Shown here: positions 21,413-32,200 of the stretch, piece by piece | Numbering within the stretch: position 1 is the first letter of the stretch | Layout of the letters: every line of letters begins with the position of its first letter | Source: Plenodomus lindquistii | Taxonomy: Eukaryota; Ascomycota; Dothideomycetes; Pleosporales; Leptosphaeriaceae | Length of the DNA stretch: 64,000 nucleotides | Assembly: GCA_025504975.1 (NCBI GenBank) | Contig: JANUWI010000012.1 | Span: 124,001-188,000, forward strand | Reading direction: 5' to 3' | Notes under the pieces: generated by a model | The model's input: only the letters and a program-made list of their open reading frames with translations | Told to the model about the DNA's origin: nothing | Databases searched by the model: none | Made by a program: the position numbers and the translations under genes

Positions 21413-24400
21413 TCAAACACCTACCTCCCCCTCCGCAAACGCCCTCCCAATCTCCCTCGCGACACCCAACCTCAACACCCTCAACACATCCCCCCCACCA
21501 GCCGTCTTCCCAAATCCCTTTCTCCAATCCCACCCGCGGCGTACATCCTGGATCCCTGCACCTTGCACTAGTATCGAGGATGCCTCGGCGCTCGTAGACG
21601 TTGTGCTGAAATCCGTGGAATTGATGAGGTCGTAGGTGCTTGAGAGGCCGCTCGTTGATTTATGGAGGTCGTAGCGGGAGGAGGTGGTTGATGGGTTGGA
21701 GTTGGAGTTGCGGGAAGCGTGCAAGGTGGTGCGGAGGACTTCTTCGCATTGGGTGCGTATCATGCTTGGTGCTGTGTCGAGGTCTTCGAGGGCGGAGAGG
21801 AGCGAGTAGAGGTGGCGGAGTGTGAGGGTGCGTTTTGGTTCTGGTAGGAGATGTGTTAGTTTGACTTTATTTCTGTTTGGGAGAGGGAAAGGGTGAGACT
21901 CACGATCAACGAATATCAAGGCTTCGCCCAGCAGGGGGAGGAGCACGTCGACTTGCACAACGGTTTCGACTTCGGGATCGTACACGCCGCCTCGTATACT
22001 GGATGCTGCGCTTGCGATGATGACCATGAGGGCGTTTGCGGCGGCGCGTTTCCGGGCCATGGGTCGGTGAGCGGGCTTCTGTCCTGATTTACACAGTACC
22101 TCTTCGTCTCGGAGGTCGTAGAATTTCCGAATCGTGGCGTAGCCGCTGAGGTGATTTGAGAGGAGGGACGCAGCTTCTGGGTCGAGATGTGCGAGCTTTG
22201 TGAGCGTTTGTTTGGGCGAGGTGATAAGGTTACTAAGTGACTCGTCGAGTTCGTCGACGGGAGGGTAGGCGGCGGATTTGATGAGGCAGTGTGCGACGAG
22301 GACACGCAGGACTTCTTGGATGTGGGCGGCGTCGTGGGCACGAGCGTAGTAGAGAAGGGTATCGCCGTAGCTATGGGTGTTTTGGCGGAGGTGGTCGGCG
22401 TATTTCTATCTTCATCAGTAGGAGTCAATGGGAACAGGGGTGGAACTTACATGTGCAATGTCCAGGGCATGTCGCTCGAGACCCATCCTCTGACAAAGTT
22501 GTGTGATCTTGTCTACTCTAGCTGCTGACTCAAGTGGCAGGTCATTCAGAATCTGCTCGATGCGCCCGCCGGCTGCAATGCTATCGTCCAGTCGGCTCAA
22601 TACCTGTATCGCGATTTCCCATCCTTCTCTTGAAATCTGCCCGTTTGAACCCATGAGCTGGCCTTTTGATGCCAAGACATTGGCGTAAGATATTTGTAGA
22701 TCATCTTTAGATACTCCCTTAGGTTGTTGTTCGTTATAGCTCAGCACCATCAGATCGCTCTGGTCGAACTGGTCCATGAGGCCATTGCCTCGCGCGAACC
22801 AGCCTCCGGCATTTGCAATCTCAGCAACAGCAGAAGCCATTGTGAGTGACCATCCGCGCATGATCTGCAAAACAGCTTCAATGTTGTCGTCTAAGATAGA
22901 CGCAAGTCCAATTTCGAAGCGATCAACCACGTTTACACCAAAGTCATCATCGCTGCTTGCGGTGACTGCTGCGAGAGCAGCGGACAAGCGCTGGCAATAA
23001 GCTTTGACTGGTGTCAAGTCTACCGAACGAACGCGTTGTGACCGCATCAGAGAGCGTCGGCTGGCTGCAAGGCTGCCCTGCCCAACTTCTTGCTCTTCCT
23101 CTCCGTTCCACCAGATGGACAGTCCGAGGGTCGCTTCGATCCAGTCCGCCGAGATGGTGAGAATCTCTTCTTCATTACCTAAGAGAAGCTGATATAGCCT
23201 TCGTAGGTTCTCGTAGACAGTCCATGGCACTTTGCTCTCCGCTTTCCGGCTGGCTACACTCAATTGGAAGCTTGCCTGTGTTTGCGAGATGCCAAAATGT
23301 GACGCTTGGAACGGCTGCGATATCGAGTGCCGACTTGCGCTCTCGCCTTCGGCCATTTCCTCAAGCCCATTGTAGACTTGATGTACGCGTTGACGGAAGA
23401 TATTCCAGTCATGGCCCTTGATATCCCAGTCTCCATTGGCGACAGCTGGACATTCATGGATGAGGTCAATGGCCGCTCGCATTGCATCGTTTGCATAACG
23501 AAGATGCGCCCCAGTGTAGCCCGTGTTGCCTAAGCCATCGTTTTGTGCGCTCTCGGCAAATTCTAGTTTTGCGCCTTGTAGCAGCTTGATCGCTTGCGAA
23601 AAGTATCCTCGCACGACTGTGACGTGGACTGACTCCCAGAATGCTGGGTGCTTTGAGTAGCCTCGCGACTCCTTCAAAACCACGTCTACTTCTTGCATGC
23701 CTGGATATGTGTTGTTCAGCCAGTCCAGCATAACTTTGGGGATTGGAGTATAAGTTTTCGACTCGGATCGGGAGGGGATGAGCGAGAGGGCCGAAGTCTG
23801 TTGGATGTGTGCGGTTGGTGGTGGATGGTGGATGCTGAGTAGTAGATCGGCCAGCCGGCTTGCATGCGTGAGACCACTCGGCTCGCCAGAACGACTTGAG
23901 GGCATGTTGGCCTTGGACGCATTTTTGGACGAGGCATGCCACAGTGCGACCAGATCTCGTGTAGTCACACTGAGCACGTCGGCCCTTGCCTCAGCTGTGC
24001 CTGAGTGAACAGAGTCGTGCACCTTCTCCACCAATCGCTCCGTCTCTAGGATGGCATTGTCTGGGTCTTGCAATGTGGCGCTTTCGCTGCTCGCGGTCTG
24101 ACTTTTGGCCAATGCGACAAAGTCAAATTTCTTCTGCTTGACGCCGGCGCGCACGAGTGTAGGGCCTGGTTCCATGTCATTGGTGCTCGCCCTTGAGACG
24201 ACGGATTGCGAGAAGCTGTTCTGTGTCTTTGCGCGGCGTGGCGCAGCGTGCTGCTCGTCGTCGTCGTAGTCGTCTTCGTCGTCCATGTCGTCGTCGTATT
24301 CGTCGTCGTCGTCCGACTCGCCCTCTGCGTCTCGGCCCATGCCATCGTCTGATGATGTATCAGGCACCTGAAAGCCAGCAGCTCCGAGGCCACCGCCAGA

Positions 24401-24727
24401 AGCTGGGCGGCCGCGTGGTATCGAGGGTCTTCCGCTGCTCGATGTGCCTATTGAGCCATGGCCAATGCCCTCGAGGTAGTTGTGCTTGGGCGGGGAGCTG
24501 TTGAAGATGGAGTTGTCGAAGCCATAGCTGGTAGGCTTGGTGAAGATGGGGCGGGCATTGGGGTCGAGGAGCGTGTTCATTCTTGGCGGTGGTTCTGCGG
24601 GTGTGGAGGAGACGTGGGTGGATCTGTCGGGCGGCGGACCTGCAGGCGTGGTTGAGGGCCCATTTCGGCTTTCGCCGCGGCGATGGCCAGGGGTAGAGGG
24701 GGGTTCAGAGTTGTCGAAGCGAAACAT
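21413..24727 (-). CDS. NUP85: Nucleoporin Nup85 (Y-complex scaffold)
   Basis: Four exons on the minus strand: 24727-22451, 22405-22100, 22078-21904 and 21840-21413, giving about 1061 residues. The ATG at 24727 (MFRFDNSEPPSTPG) is preferred over the upstream TTG. Nup85 is an alpha-solenoid subunit of the Nup84/Nup107 Y-complex of the nuclear pore. Support: the STPAEPPP and TPAGPPP N-terminus, an acidic patch (DDDDEYDDDMDDEDDYDDDE), then helical solenoid blocks such as VTTRDLVALWHASS, IPKVMLDWLNNTYPG, FWESVHVTVVRGYFSQAIKLL and LARKRAAANALMVI-like sequence (PMARKRAAANALMVIIASA). The C-terminus is LRHLYSLLSALEDLDTAPSM. The third intron (21841-21903, 63 nt) is 3n and stop-free. The divergent neighbour is the SYLF gene 1.1 kb away. 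Confidence 0.85.
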
Positions 24728-24750
24728 TATATGTGCGCAGCCTTGGGCCA

Positions 24751-24779
24751 ATGAGTGTGAATGAGTGTGAATGAGTGTA
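24751..24779. repeat. 10-bp tandem repeat upstream of NUP85
   Basis: Three copies of ATGAGTGTGA, the last ending in A at position 9-10, starting 24 bases upstream of the NUP85 ATG and so probably in its 5' leader. Confidence 0.75.
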
Positions 24780-25033
24780 ACAGGGTCAATGGTTGTCGCA
24801 GGCGCTTTCTATGTTTACTACAGCCCTCTACAGCAGCCGCTTCCCATTGGCGCACGAGTCATGCAAACGTGGTGGTGGTGGTCACTGATGGTGGAGAAGG
24901 GAGAAGGCGTGGTCACGTTTACGGGATTGTCTCTCTCTCTCGTCGCGGTCGCAAAACATCAACTTTGCAACCAACGCGGCGCGCGCTGACGGCCTTGGCG
25001 CGACGTGCCCGGAACAATGGTTTTGCCGGATAT

Positions 25034-25063
25034 CACGTGTTACCTGCACACGTGTTACCTGCA
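25034..25063. promoter_or_regulatory. Tandem 15-bp repeat carrying CACGTG
   Basis: Two exact head-to-tail copies of CACGTGTTACCTGCA. Each contains the palindromic E-box CACGTG, the usual target of bHLH regulators, spaced 15 bp apart. The site lies 307 bp upstream of NUP85 and about 760 bp upstream of the SYLF gene, so either could be regulated. Binding is inferred, not shown. Confidence 0.45.
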
Positions 25064-25823
25064 CTCCCCCAGGGCGGCAACCCCATGCAGACCATCAGAC
25101 CATGAGACCATGCTCCATGCTCCCCGGCCATTTCTGCAGTCTGCACGGTCGACTTGTCAAGGCTACTTTCAAGACTACTGTGCGCGACACGTGGGCGCAC
25201 TGCTGCATGCCCAGCGTTGTCATGGCCTCTTCCACTCAGCCACGCCAGTCCAAGCACAAGCCCGCGACTCGTTTGGGCACAATCCCAGCCGAGTTTTTCA
25301 CCCCCGCCAGCCCCTCGATTCACGACGCTGCAGTCTAGAGTACTTGTCCAGGGTCACTTCACTTTCAATAAATTGCCTGTCGTTCCGGAACTTTCTTCTT
25401 CGCCGTGATAGACAGGGGCCGTGGCTTGGTCATGCCGCCATTCCAGCACGATTATTAAGGTACCCGTGCCGCCTTCGTCTGCTGGCTTTGGTCCGCCGCC
25501 GTCACCAGCCTCTCCCCGACTGCTTGCAGCTGACGTATTGCGGGACCCTAGTAGAACGGTTCGAGCCCGCTCTTCACCGGCCACCCGCCAACCCTCAAGT
25601 CGTCCAACTCCCGCTGCTTCCGCTACACCCATTGTCTAGCCTTGGTCGTCTTTTGCGCTTTCGTCCGGCCTGCCCTGCACTCTGCACTCTGCACACATAC
25701 ATACAGCCATACATACATCCGTGTCTGGCGCTGCTAATGTCTAATCCTCGCTCTGCCCTCCACTGACATTTTGCCCAACTTGCTTCGTGAGGCCCTCGTG
25801 CCGCAGCCCGCATCCACACCACC

Positions 25824-27798
25824 ATGGCGCTGTGGTCCAAAACCAAGACACAGTCCAAGGTCGGCTACGACAAGGTCTACAATTGGGTCGACAAACTTGG
25901 TGCACCTGTCAACCGACTTTCCAACAAAGTCGGCTCCGAGGCGTTCTGGCCAACCACCCTAGACCTCGAGTCTGACAAGGCTGCGAGAATCCTCAAGAGT
26001 TTCTGCAGTATGCCACTCCTTACTCCCGCGCCTGTCTACACTCACTAACAAAAGCGCAGAGGATGGCTTCTACCAAGAAGAAGATCGACCTACCACCGAA
26101 GCGCCCAAAGGAAAGCAGAGAGTGCTCAAGAAGATACCCTCCAAGGTCATCAAGAACGCAAAAGGCCTATGCATCTTCACAACCATGCGCACCGGCTTTT
26201 GGATCTCTGGATCGGGCGGAGCTGGTGTGCTGGTAGCCCGACTGCCTGACGGATCATGGTCCCCGCCCTCTGGCATCCACCTGCAGACCTTGAGTGTGGG
26301 GCTTTTGATCGGCGTCGACATCTACGACTGCGTAATCGTCATCAACTCGGACAAGGCAATGGAAGCGTTCCAGTCTGTCCGATGCACATTGGGAGGAGAG
26401 ATCAGCGCAACCGCTGGCCCTGTCGGCGTGGGTGGCATACTCGACACGGAGCTCCACAAGCGACAGTCACCGCTCTTCTCATACATCAAATCGCGAGGGT
26501 TCTACGCCGGACTGGAGCTCAACGGATCCATCATCATCGAGCGGACCGACGAGAACGAGCGATTCTACGGCGAGCGCATTGGCGTCAAGGACATCCTCGA
26601 AGGCAAAGCGCGACATCCACCATATGAGATTAGGCGGCTTATGGAGACACTCAAGGCTGCACAAGGGGATACCGACATTGACGAGTCTCTGCTCCCAGAC
26701 GAAGCTCCGCCTGGCGATTTTGAGATCATGGCACCGGGAGGCGAGCCCTTTGGCATCCCAGACGCCGAAGATCCTGATCCGTACGGCGTGCTTGCATTGC
26801 AAGAGGCTGGCTTCGAGATCCGGGAAGCAGGAACACACAGTCGGCCATCGAGTGAACAGTTCGAGTTCAAACCTAGTCCGACCAGCCCAATCTACAATAC
26901 ATTTAGAAACTCGACAGTCCGGCGAAGCATAGATACAAGTGTTGGTGGTAGTCGGCGATCTAGTTGGCGGACCAGCATTTTGAGCGGCTTCCGAGAACCT
27001 CGTACACCAAGCCTCATGGTCGACACGAGCACACAGACGGATATGAGCACGCAGACCGACGACCTGCCCCCTCCACCAGCGGCGAAGAAGCCACCACCTC
27101 CACTGCCACCGAGGGGAAATGTCGCACGAACGCCATCTCCCCCAATGGCTGACATACCAGAGACCAGAGTGGAAGAGCCTACACCACAGAAGCCAGTGGT
27201 TGACAAGGCTGACGAGACCGACGAAGAGGCGGCTCCTGCAGACAAGGAGCCAGTGAAGGAAGCCACCACCGCCACCACTGCTGCCTCGAAGGAAGACTCC
27301 AAAGCCGAATCAAAAGTAGAGTCAAAAGATGACGACTCTTCCGATGATTCCGACGATTCCGAGGATGACGAAGAAGAAGAAGAAGAGCCAGTCATTATCC
27401 ACCAGGTCCACCAAGCCGCTGCACCCCAGGTCGTCAATCGCCCTCGTGTCGTGCAAGTTGCCAAGGTCGCACCTCCGCAGCTCCCGGTCCGAAACCCTTT
27501 CCGTAACCGCATGTCAACTCACTCCGACGCGTCACTTGACACATCACGCGACGCATCTGCGGGTGCTTCGCCTACCAAACCCAAGCACAGCCCCGAGTCA
27601 ACACCATCCCTTGTTCGCGGTGACTCGACGTCGTCGCTCTCTTCTGTCGAGGGTGCTCGACTTGAGGCTATTGGCGACAAGTTCAAGCCGAAGATTACGG
27701 ATGAGAAGGAAGTGGCAGAAAAGAAAGAAAATGACGAGGATAACTTCCAATCGCTTCCGGTGACTCCGATGAACCATGTTCCTGGAGGCTTCGTCTAG
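25824..27798 (+). CDS. SYLF-domain (Ysc84/DUF500) protein
   Basis: Two exons, 25824-26007 and 26060-27798, give about 640 residues. ATG context is ACCACCATGGCG. The first ~270 residues form a SYLF domain: LESDKAARILKSFC then KIPSKVIKNAKGLCIFTTMRTG, SGSGGAGVLVARLPDGSWSPPS, and GVDIYDCVIVINSDKAMEAF, LGGEISATAGPVG. SYLF proteins bind phosphoinositides and, in yeast Ysc84, actin at endocytic patches via Las17. The remaining 370 residues are low complexity: paired TQTDMSTQTDD, proline-rich PPPPLPPRG (a candidate SH3 ligand), an acidic SDDSDDSEDDEEEEEE patch and Ser/Thr-rich sequence. No SH3 domain is visible, unlike Ysc84 itself, so it resembles the SH3-less Pezizomycotina members. Confidence 0.88.
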
Positions 27799-28526
27799 AC
27801 AGCTCCAGCACTGCCTCTCGGAGCAACTCTCCTAATACTCTTGGGCTGTCACCCCATGCAAGAAGTCCGAGGTCTAGCAGATTCGTTGTCGAATCTTTAT
27901 TGAATGACGCAGCATCTGACTACGCTGACGGTATTGCTCACCACCGCGCATGACCATCCGATTGGGGTGGTGCGAGTAAGCATTACTGTAATCGACATTC
28001 TATCACTCCAGCATCGCCACATCCCACCTCTCACTACCTTTACGACTTATGAACTTCGATCGATATCCGCATTCATGGCGTGATGCCTTGCTTTAGTACT
28101 TGATTCGATTCCCCTGCTGCGCTTTGTATGTGGTTGGATATGGAATGGAAATGTAGCAGACTCATCAAACTATATACTGTAATGAGAATCATTGTAAATG
28201 ACAACTGTACTGTTTGTTGTGTTCGTCGACATGAGTGAATTCGTGACTGGTCTGGACGCTGATGCGCGGCATGCGGAGGAGAGGCCCGTGCCATGCCTGC
28301 CAAAATTTCGTGAACCTCGAACTTCTTTGCGCATGCGACTGCGCCTGCGACTTTCCACAGCAGAATTCGACAACAACACTTTCCAAGCAACTCGCTCCAC
28401 CTCCCAGCAAAAAGCTCAGTCGCCTCGCCTCCCCACAGCCCCCCATCCCATCCAAAACCCCGCACTTACCAACCCGCGCCCATAAAAAACCCACTGCCTT
28501 CCCACCACACCAACACACCACCCACC
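27799..28526. other. Intergenic, SYLF 3' end and RRP7 promoter
   Basis: No gene is visible. The last 150 bases are strongly C/A-rich with repeated CCCC and ACACC motifs, as expected of a leader for the RRP7 ATG at 28527. Confidence 0.5.
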
Positions 28527-29595
28527 ATGTCCCCCACCTCGCCCCCTCGCACCAAAAAACCCAAATCCACACCAAAAACCGTTTCAGACTTCATCATCCT
28601 ACCCCTCACACTCCCCACGCTCCCCGGTCTCCCTGCTTCCGCAGCAAATGCAAAACACTACCTCTACATCAAGCCGCACGCGCCCAGCATACCCACTCCC
28701 GACGCAGACCGCAGTTTGTTCATCGCCAACGTGCCCATCGATGCGTCGGAGAAAGGACTCAGAGCGCTGTTCAGCGAGCAATTGGGCGGTGCAATGGTGG
28801 AGCGCGTGGAGTTTGATGGGTGTGTTCCTGCGGGGGTGTTGAGGAAGAAAGTCAAGATTAAGGGGGGTCGTGAAGACAATGTAAATGCGAATGGGGATGG
28901 GAATGCGAAGAAAAGGAAGCGCGAAGCAGAACAGGACATGCTAGCAGAAGGTATAATCGAAGATGCAGACAGTGCGTTACCGAAAGTCTGGGGCGCGGCG
29001 GTTAAGCGGAGTGGCAGTGGGGCTGTGGTTGTGTTTGTTGATCGGAAGAGTTGTCGGGGGGCGATGGGGAGGGTTAGGGAGATTGTTAAAGAGGGGGTAG
29101 AGGTGCGGTGGGAGATGGGGGAGGGTGTGGGCGTTGATCGTGAGTGTGACATTGATTCATCCAAAGCTGCCTTGCACTCGCATATATTACATTTTACTAA
29201 CTACTTGTAACGCAGGCTACAAACTCCACACCACCCTCACCCACCCACCCCCATCAACCCTCCAATCCTCCACCAACGCCTACCTAACCGCCTTCTCCGC
29301 CCTCGAATCCCTCCGCTCCCGCTCCCGCACCCGCTCCCGCACAGTCCCCGACGAAGACGGCTTCATCACCGTTACCCGCGGCGGCAGATCTGGTCCCGCA
29401 CGGCTTGAAGAGGCGGAGAAGAAGAAAGCGGAACTTGATGAGAGGAGGAAGGGTGTTGTCAAGGATGACTTTTATAGGTTTCAGAATCGCGAGAGGAGGA
29501 AGGAGAGGGAGGGGGAGTTGAGGAGGAGGTTTGAGGAGGATAGGAGGAGGGTTGGGGTGTTGAGGGGACGGGGGGTGGGGAGGCCGGAGGTTTGA
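28527..29595 (+). CDS. RRP7: Rrp7-like ribosomal RNA processing protein
   Basis: Two exons, 28527-29139 and 29216-29595 (donor GTGAGT, acceptor CGCAG, branch TACTAAC), give about 330 residues. Rrp7 is a nucleolar 90S pre-ribosome factor of the UTP-C/CURI group needed for small-subunit assembly. Visible: an N-terminal FIILPLTLP, HYLYIKPHAP, then the RRM-like core RSLFIANVPIDASEKGLRALFSEQLGG, and AVVVFVDRKSCRGAMGRV. A basic KKRKREAEQ insert lies between. The C-terminal Rrp7 domain shows DEDGFITVTRGG and DDFYRFQNRERRKEREGELRRRFEEDRRRV, which is the family's signature tail. It converges on GWT1, with 152 bp between stop codons. Confidence 0.9.
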
Positions 29596-29747
29596 ATGGG
29601 GGGAGGTTTGGGAGGTGGGGTGGGGGAAAGGATGGGTGTGGAGGATATATGATAATACGGTTCTTGAGAGCAGGTTGTTTACTTTTACACGGCACGGGAT
29701 TACATTTCCCTAACTCTACCACACCACCCACCATGCTTCTGCCTACC

Positions 29748-31280
29748 TCATAATTTAACCGACAAATCCCACCTATCCAACCCCACCGCCACCCCCGTAA
29801 CCACGGCAATATACCCCACCAACACCCCCATACTCTGCACCACACCCATATGCAACGTCGGCATCGTCATATTCACGAGCCCCGTCAACAAATTCGCCAC
29901 CAGAAAAACCGCCAATCCATTCCGATTAAACGCATACAACACTGTACTCGTCGCCTCTCTGCTGCGAAGCCGCTCCTCGACTACATCATGTGCTTTGTAC
30001 AGCGTCGGGAAAAGGAGAGTCTCGATTCCGCAGCACAGCGTGATTTGGTAGCTGTTGAAAGACGAGACCCACAGGACGTAAGGGAGATTAGCGAGACGGC
30101 GGGATACGGTGAGGCGGAGACCATAGTAGCTGGTTGAGAGGTAGAACAGCGCTGTCCATGCCACGGACGTCAAGAAGAGACGGCCGAGCGTGGAGGTGTG
30201 CAGGATGGTAAGCAGCGATGCTTTTTTCGGCAGTGTACGTTGTCGAGGCAGCGCAATAGCGCCGAGCGATTGACCGGCAAGGAAAATAGCCAAGTACCCG
30301 ATGAAAGAAAATATTCCTTCTCTGTTTTGCGTGAAGAGGTTTGTGCGCGGGGAGACGAGGATGAAGGAGGAGAGGGAGGTGGTGTCTAGTGCTATTTCGT
30401 AGGATGCGGCGAGAGCGAAGGAGAGCAGGGCGTAGGAGGGGACGAGGTCGAAGGCGGTTTGGAAGAGGGCGGCGAAGGGGGGCAGGAAGCCGAGTGTGAA
30501 GAAGAAGTTCCAGTGTACACCGTATTCTGAGACGTGCTCGGCGTAGTCGAGGCCTTTTACTGAGATGAGGCGGATGAGGCCGAGGATGAGGAGGGGGATT
30601 GCGTGGCGGATTGATGCGGTGAGGCGGGTGGAGAGGGGGGGTCGGCGGCCGGTGGGTTCTTTAAGAGAGGGGCGGATGGATACTACGCCTGCTGTGAAGA
30701 CGAAGGATCCGACGCCCATGTCCATGAGGGAAGTTCCCCAGTTCTCTACTTTTGCGAAGCGTCGAGGGAAGACACGGAAGTCGACGGCGAGAATGGCGAC
30801 GCAAGTTATGATCATCATGGCGCCACGGTAGTTTGTGATGAAGGGTTTCACGGGGAGAGGGTCGACTTGGGTGTCCTTTTCAGGCGCACTCTTTTTCGGG
30901 GGGCGAGGCGCGTCTCGTTTCGCGGGTGCTGGTGACTCGAGCACATATTGAATGACTGCTGGAAGAAACAACAGCAGGTTCAACACCCATGGCGAAGAGG
31001 AGTAGATGGTTGTCGCAAAGAGCGTCGCGCCGCAATTGAGCAAGAAGTCGACGAAGAAAGCGGGGAGCGTGTACGGCGTGAATAACCGCATGCGCGACTG
31101 AATCACAGACCACAGTAATATGCTCAACTGAGACTACAAGTTAGCGGACGCGCAATGCATGAGCGTAGGGAGTGTGTACGGTACAGGCATTGCGAGCGAA
31201 ACGCTGTTTACATCAGCGACTGAGCTGCCGGTGTGGCCAGACACCCAGGCTTCTTTCAGTTCCTTGTATGTTTTCGCCAT
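29748..31280 (-). CDS. GWT1: Gwt1, GPI-anchor inositol acyltransferase
   Basis: Two exons on the minus strand, 31280-31185 and 31127-29748, give 491 residues; the intron is 57 nt with CTAAC and TCTCAG. Gwt1 (PIG-W) adds an acyl chain to the inositol of GlcN-PI in the ER membrane during GPI-anchor synthesis. The short first exon reads MAKTYKELKEAWVSGHTG, matching the family's YKxLKExFVSxxTGxS start. The rest is a multi-pass membrane protein with about a dozen hydrophobic segments. Conserved cytosolic/luminal blocks include KPFITNYRGAMMIITCVAILAVDF, FPRRFAKVENWGTSLMDMGVGSFVF and NREGIFSFIGYLAIFL. The C-terminus ends WDLSVKL. Confidence 0.94.
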
Positions 31281-32200
31281 GGTGGTCAAGGAATGTGGAG
31301 GCGGCGGTTTGGAAGGCGTGCTTCACTCATGGTGTTGAGGTTGACGACGCGTAGCATGCTGGCCTTTCCGATGGGCGTGAACGATTGGTCCGAGCTTCGA
31401 GGGACGACTTCGTACAACTGCATCCCGCCTTGTCCATCCATCATCAACCTAACATCAGCCATTGCGCGTTTGCAATGTCGTGTAAATTGACACTCGTATT
31501 CGTGTATTCTTGTTAGAATCCTCACAGCAAGATCAACCTTTGATCGTATGCTCCGGCTCAACGTATCACTACTGCAATGTATGGGCGGCGACTCGAGACA
31601 TGCGAAGCACTCATGGTCTTTTTTGTGACTCTACCGCCGAGGTCGATCACATTGTATACGGAGATGTCAAGCAGTGAGTCACCTCGGATGGGGCCGAGGG
31701 TTTCGAGCAAGCTCAGAATGATTGAAGCCATGACCGAGACTGGGACCAGCACTTCAAAGTGAAGCAATTCGCCAGTTGCAATTGCGAAACAAGACTCATT
31801 GCGTAACACAGCTTTCTTCCTTTTGCTGGGACGCGAGATTTCCACGCTCATCTGGCCAGGAACAGGGCTCACCGCACCTGCCCTCAGTGACCTTGAAGAT
31901 GGGGAAATGACCTCCCATCGCCATACCGCACGATGTCTCTTCCAACCCACGTCTTCTTCTTCTCACCTGTCCTTACTGCGTGTTACCACCACGTTTTATG
32001 CCTTCCAAATGCATCTATTAGATTCTTCCACCCCGCTCTCTCACGTTCACCAGCGACTCATCGTGCACGTGCGGCCGCGTTTGCAAACGAGCAAGATTGC
32101 ACGTCAGCGTTGGCGAACATAAAAAATTTTCCATGTCTGCCTCGCCGTCACCTCGACTCAATTGCTACTCCAACTTCCGTACACTGTATGGGCAGCAAAG
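31281..32200. other. Divergent intergenic region
   Basis: It lies between GWT1 and the 961-residue orphan. Two adjoining minus-strand frames (31558-31850 from an inner ATG, and 31286-31561) look mildly coding but share no clear intron; see the findings. Otherwise promoter DNA. Confidence 0.4.

Larger units (their letters stand above)
24728..25823. other. Divergent promoter region, NUP85 / SYLF gene
   Basis: No protein gene is supported. It contains three tandem copies of a TGAGTGTGAA-like 10-mer just upstream of NUP85, a tandem CACGTG-bearing repeat at 25034, and a pyrimidine-rich leader with (CATA) runs before 25824. Confidence 0.5.

Noticed and set aside
26892..27512. 206-codon Ser/Gly-rich minus-strand frame
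   Set aside because: Mirror image of the low-complexity tail of the SYLF gene.
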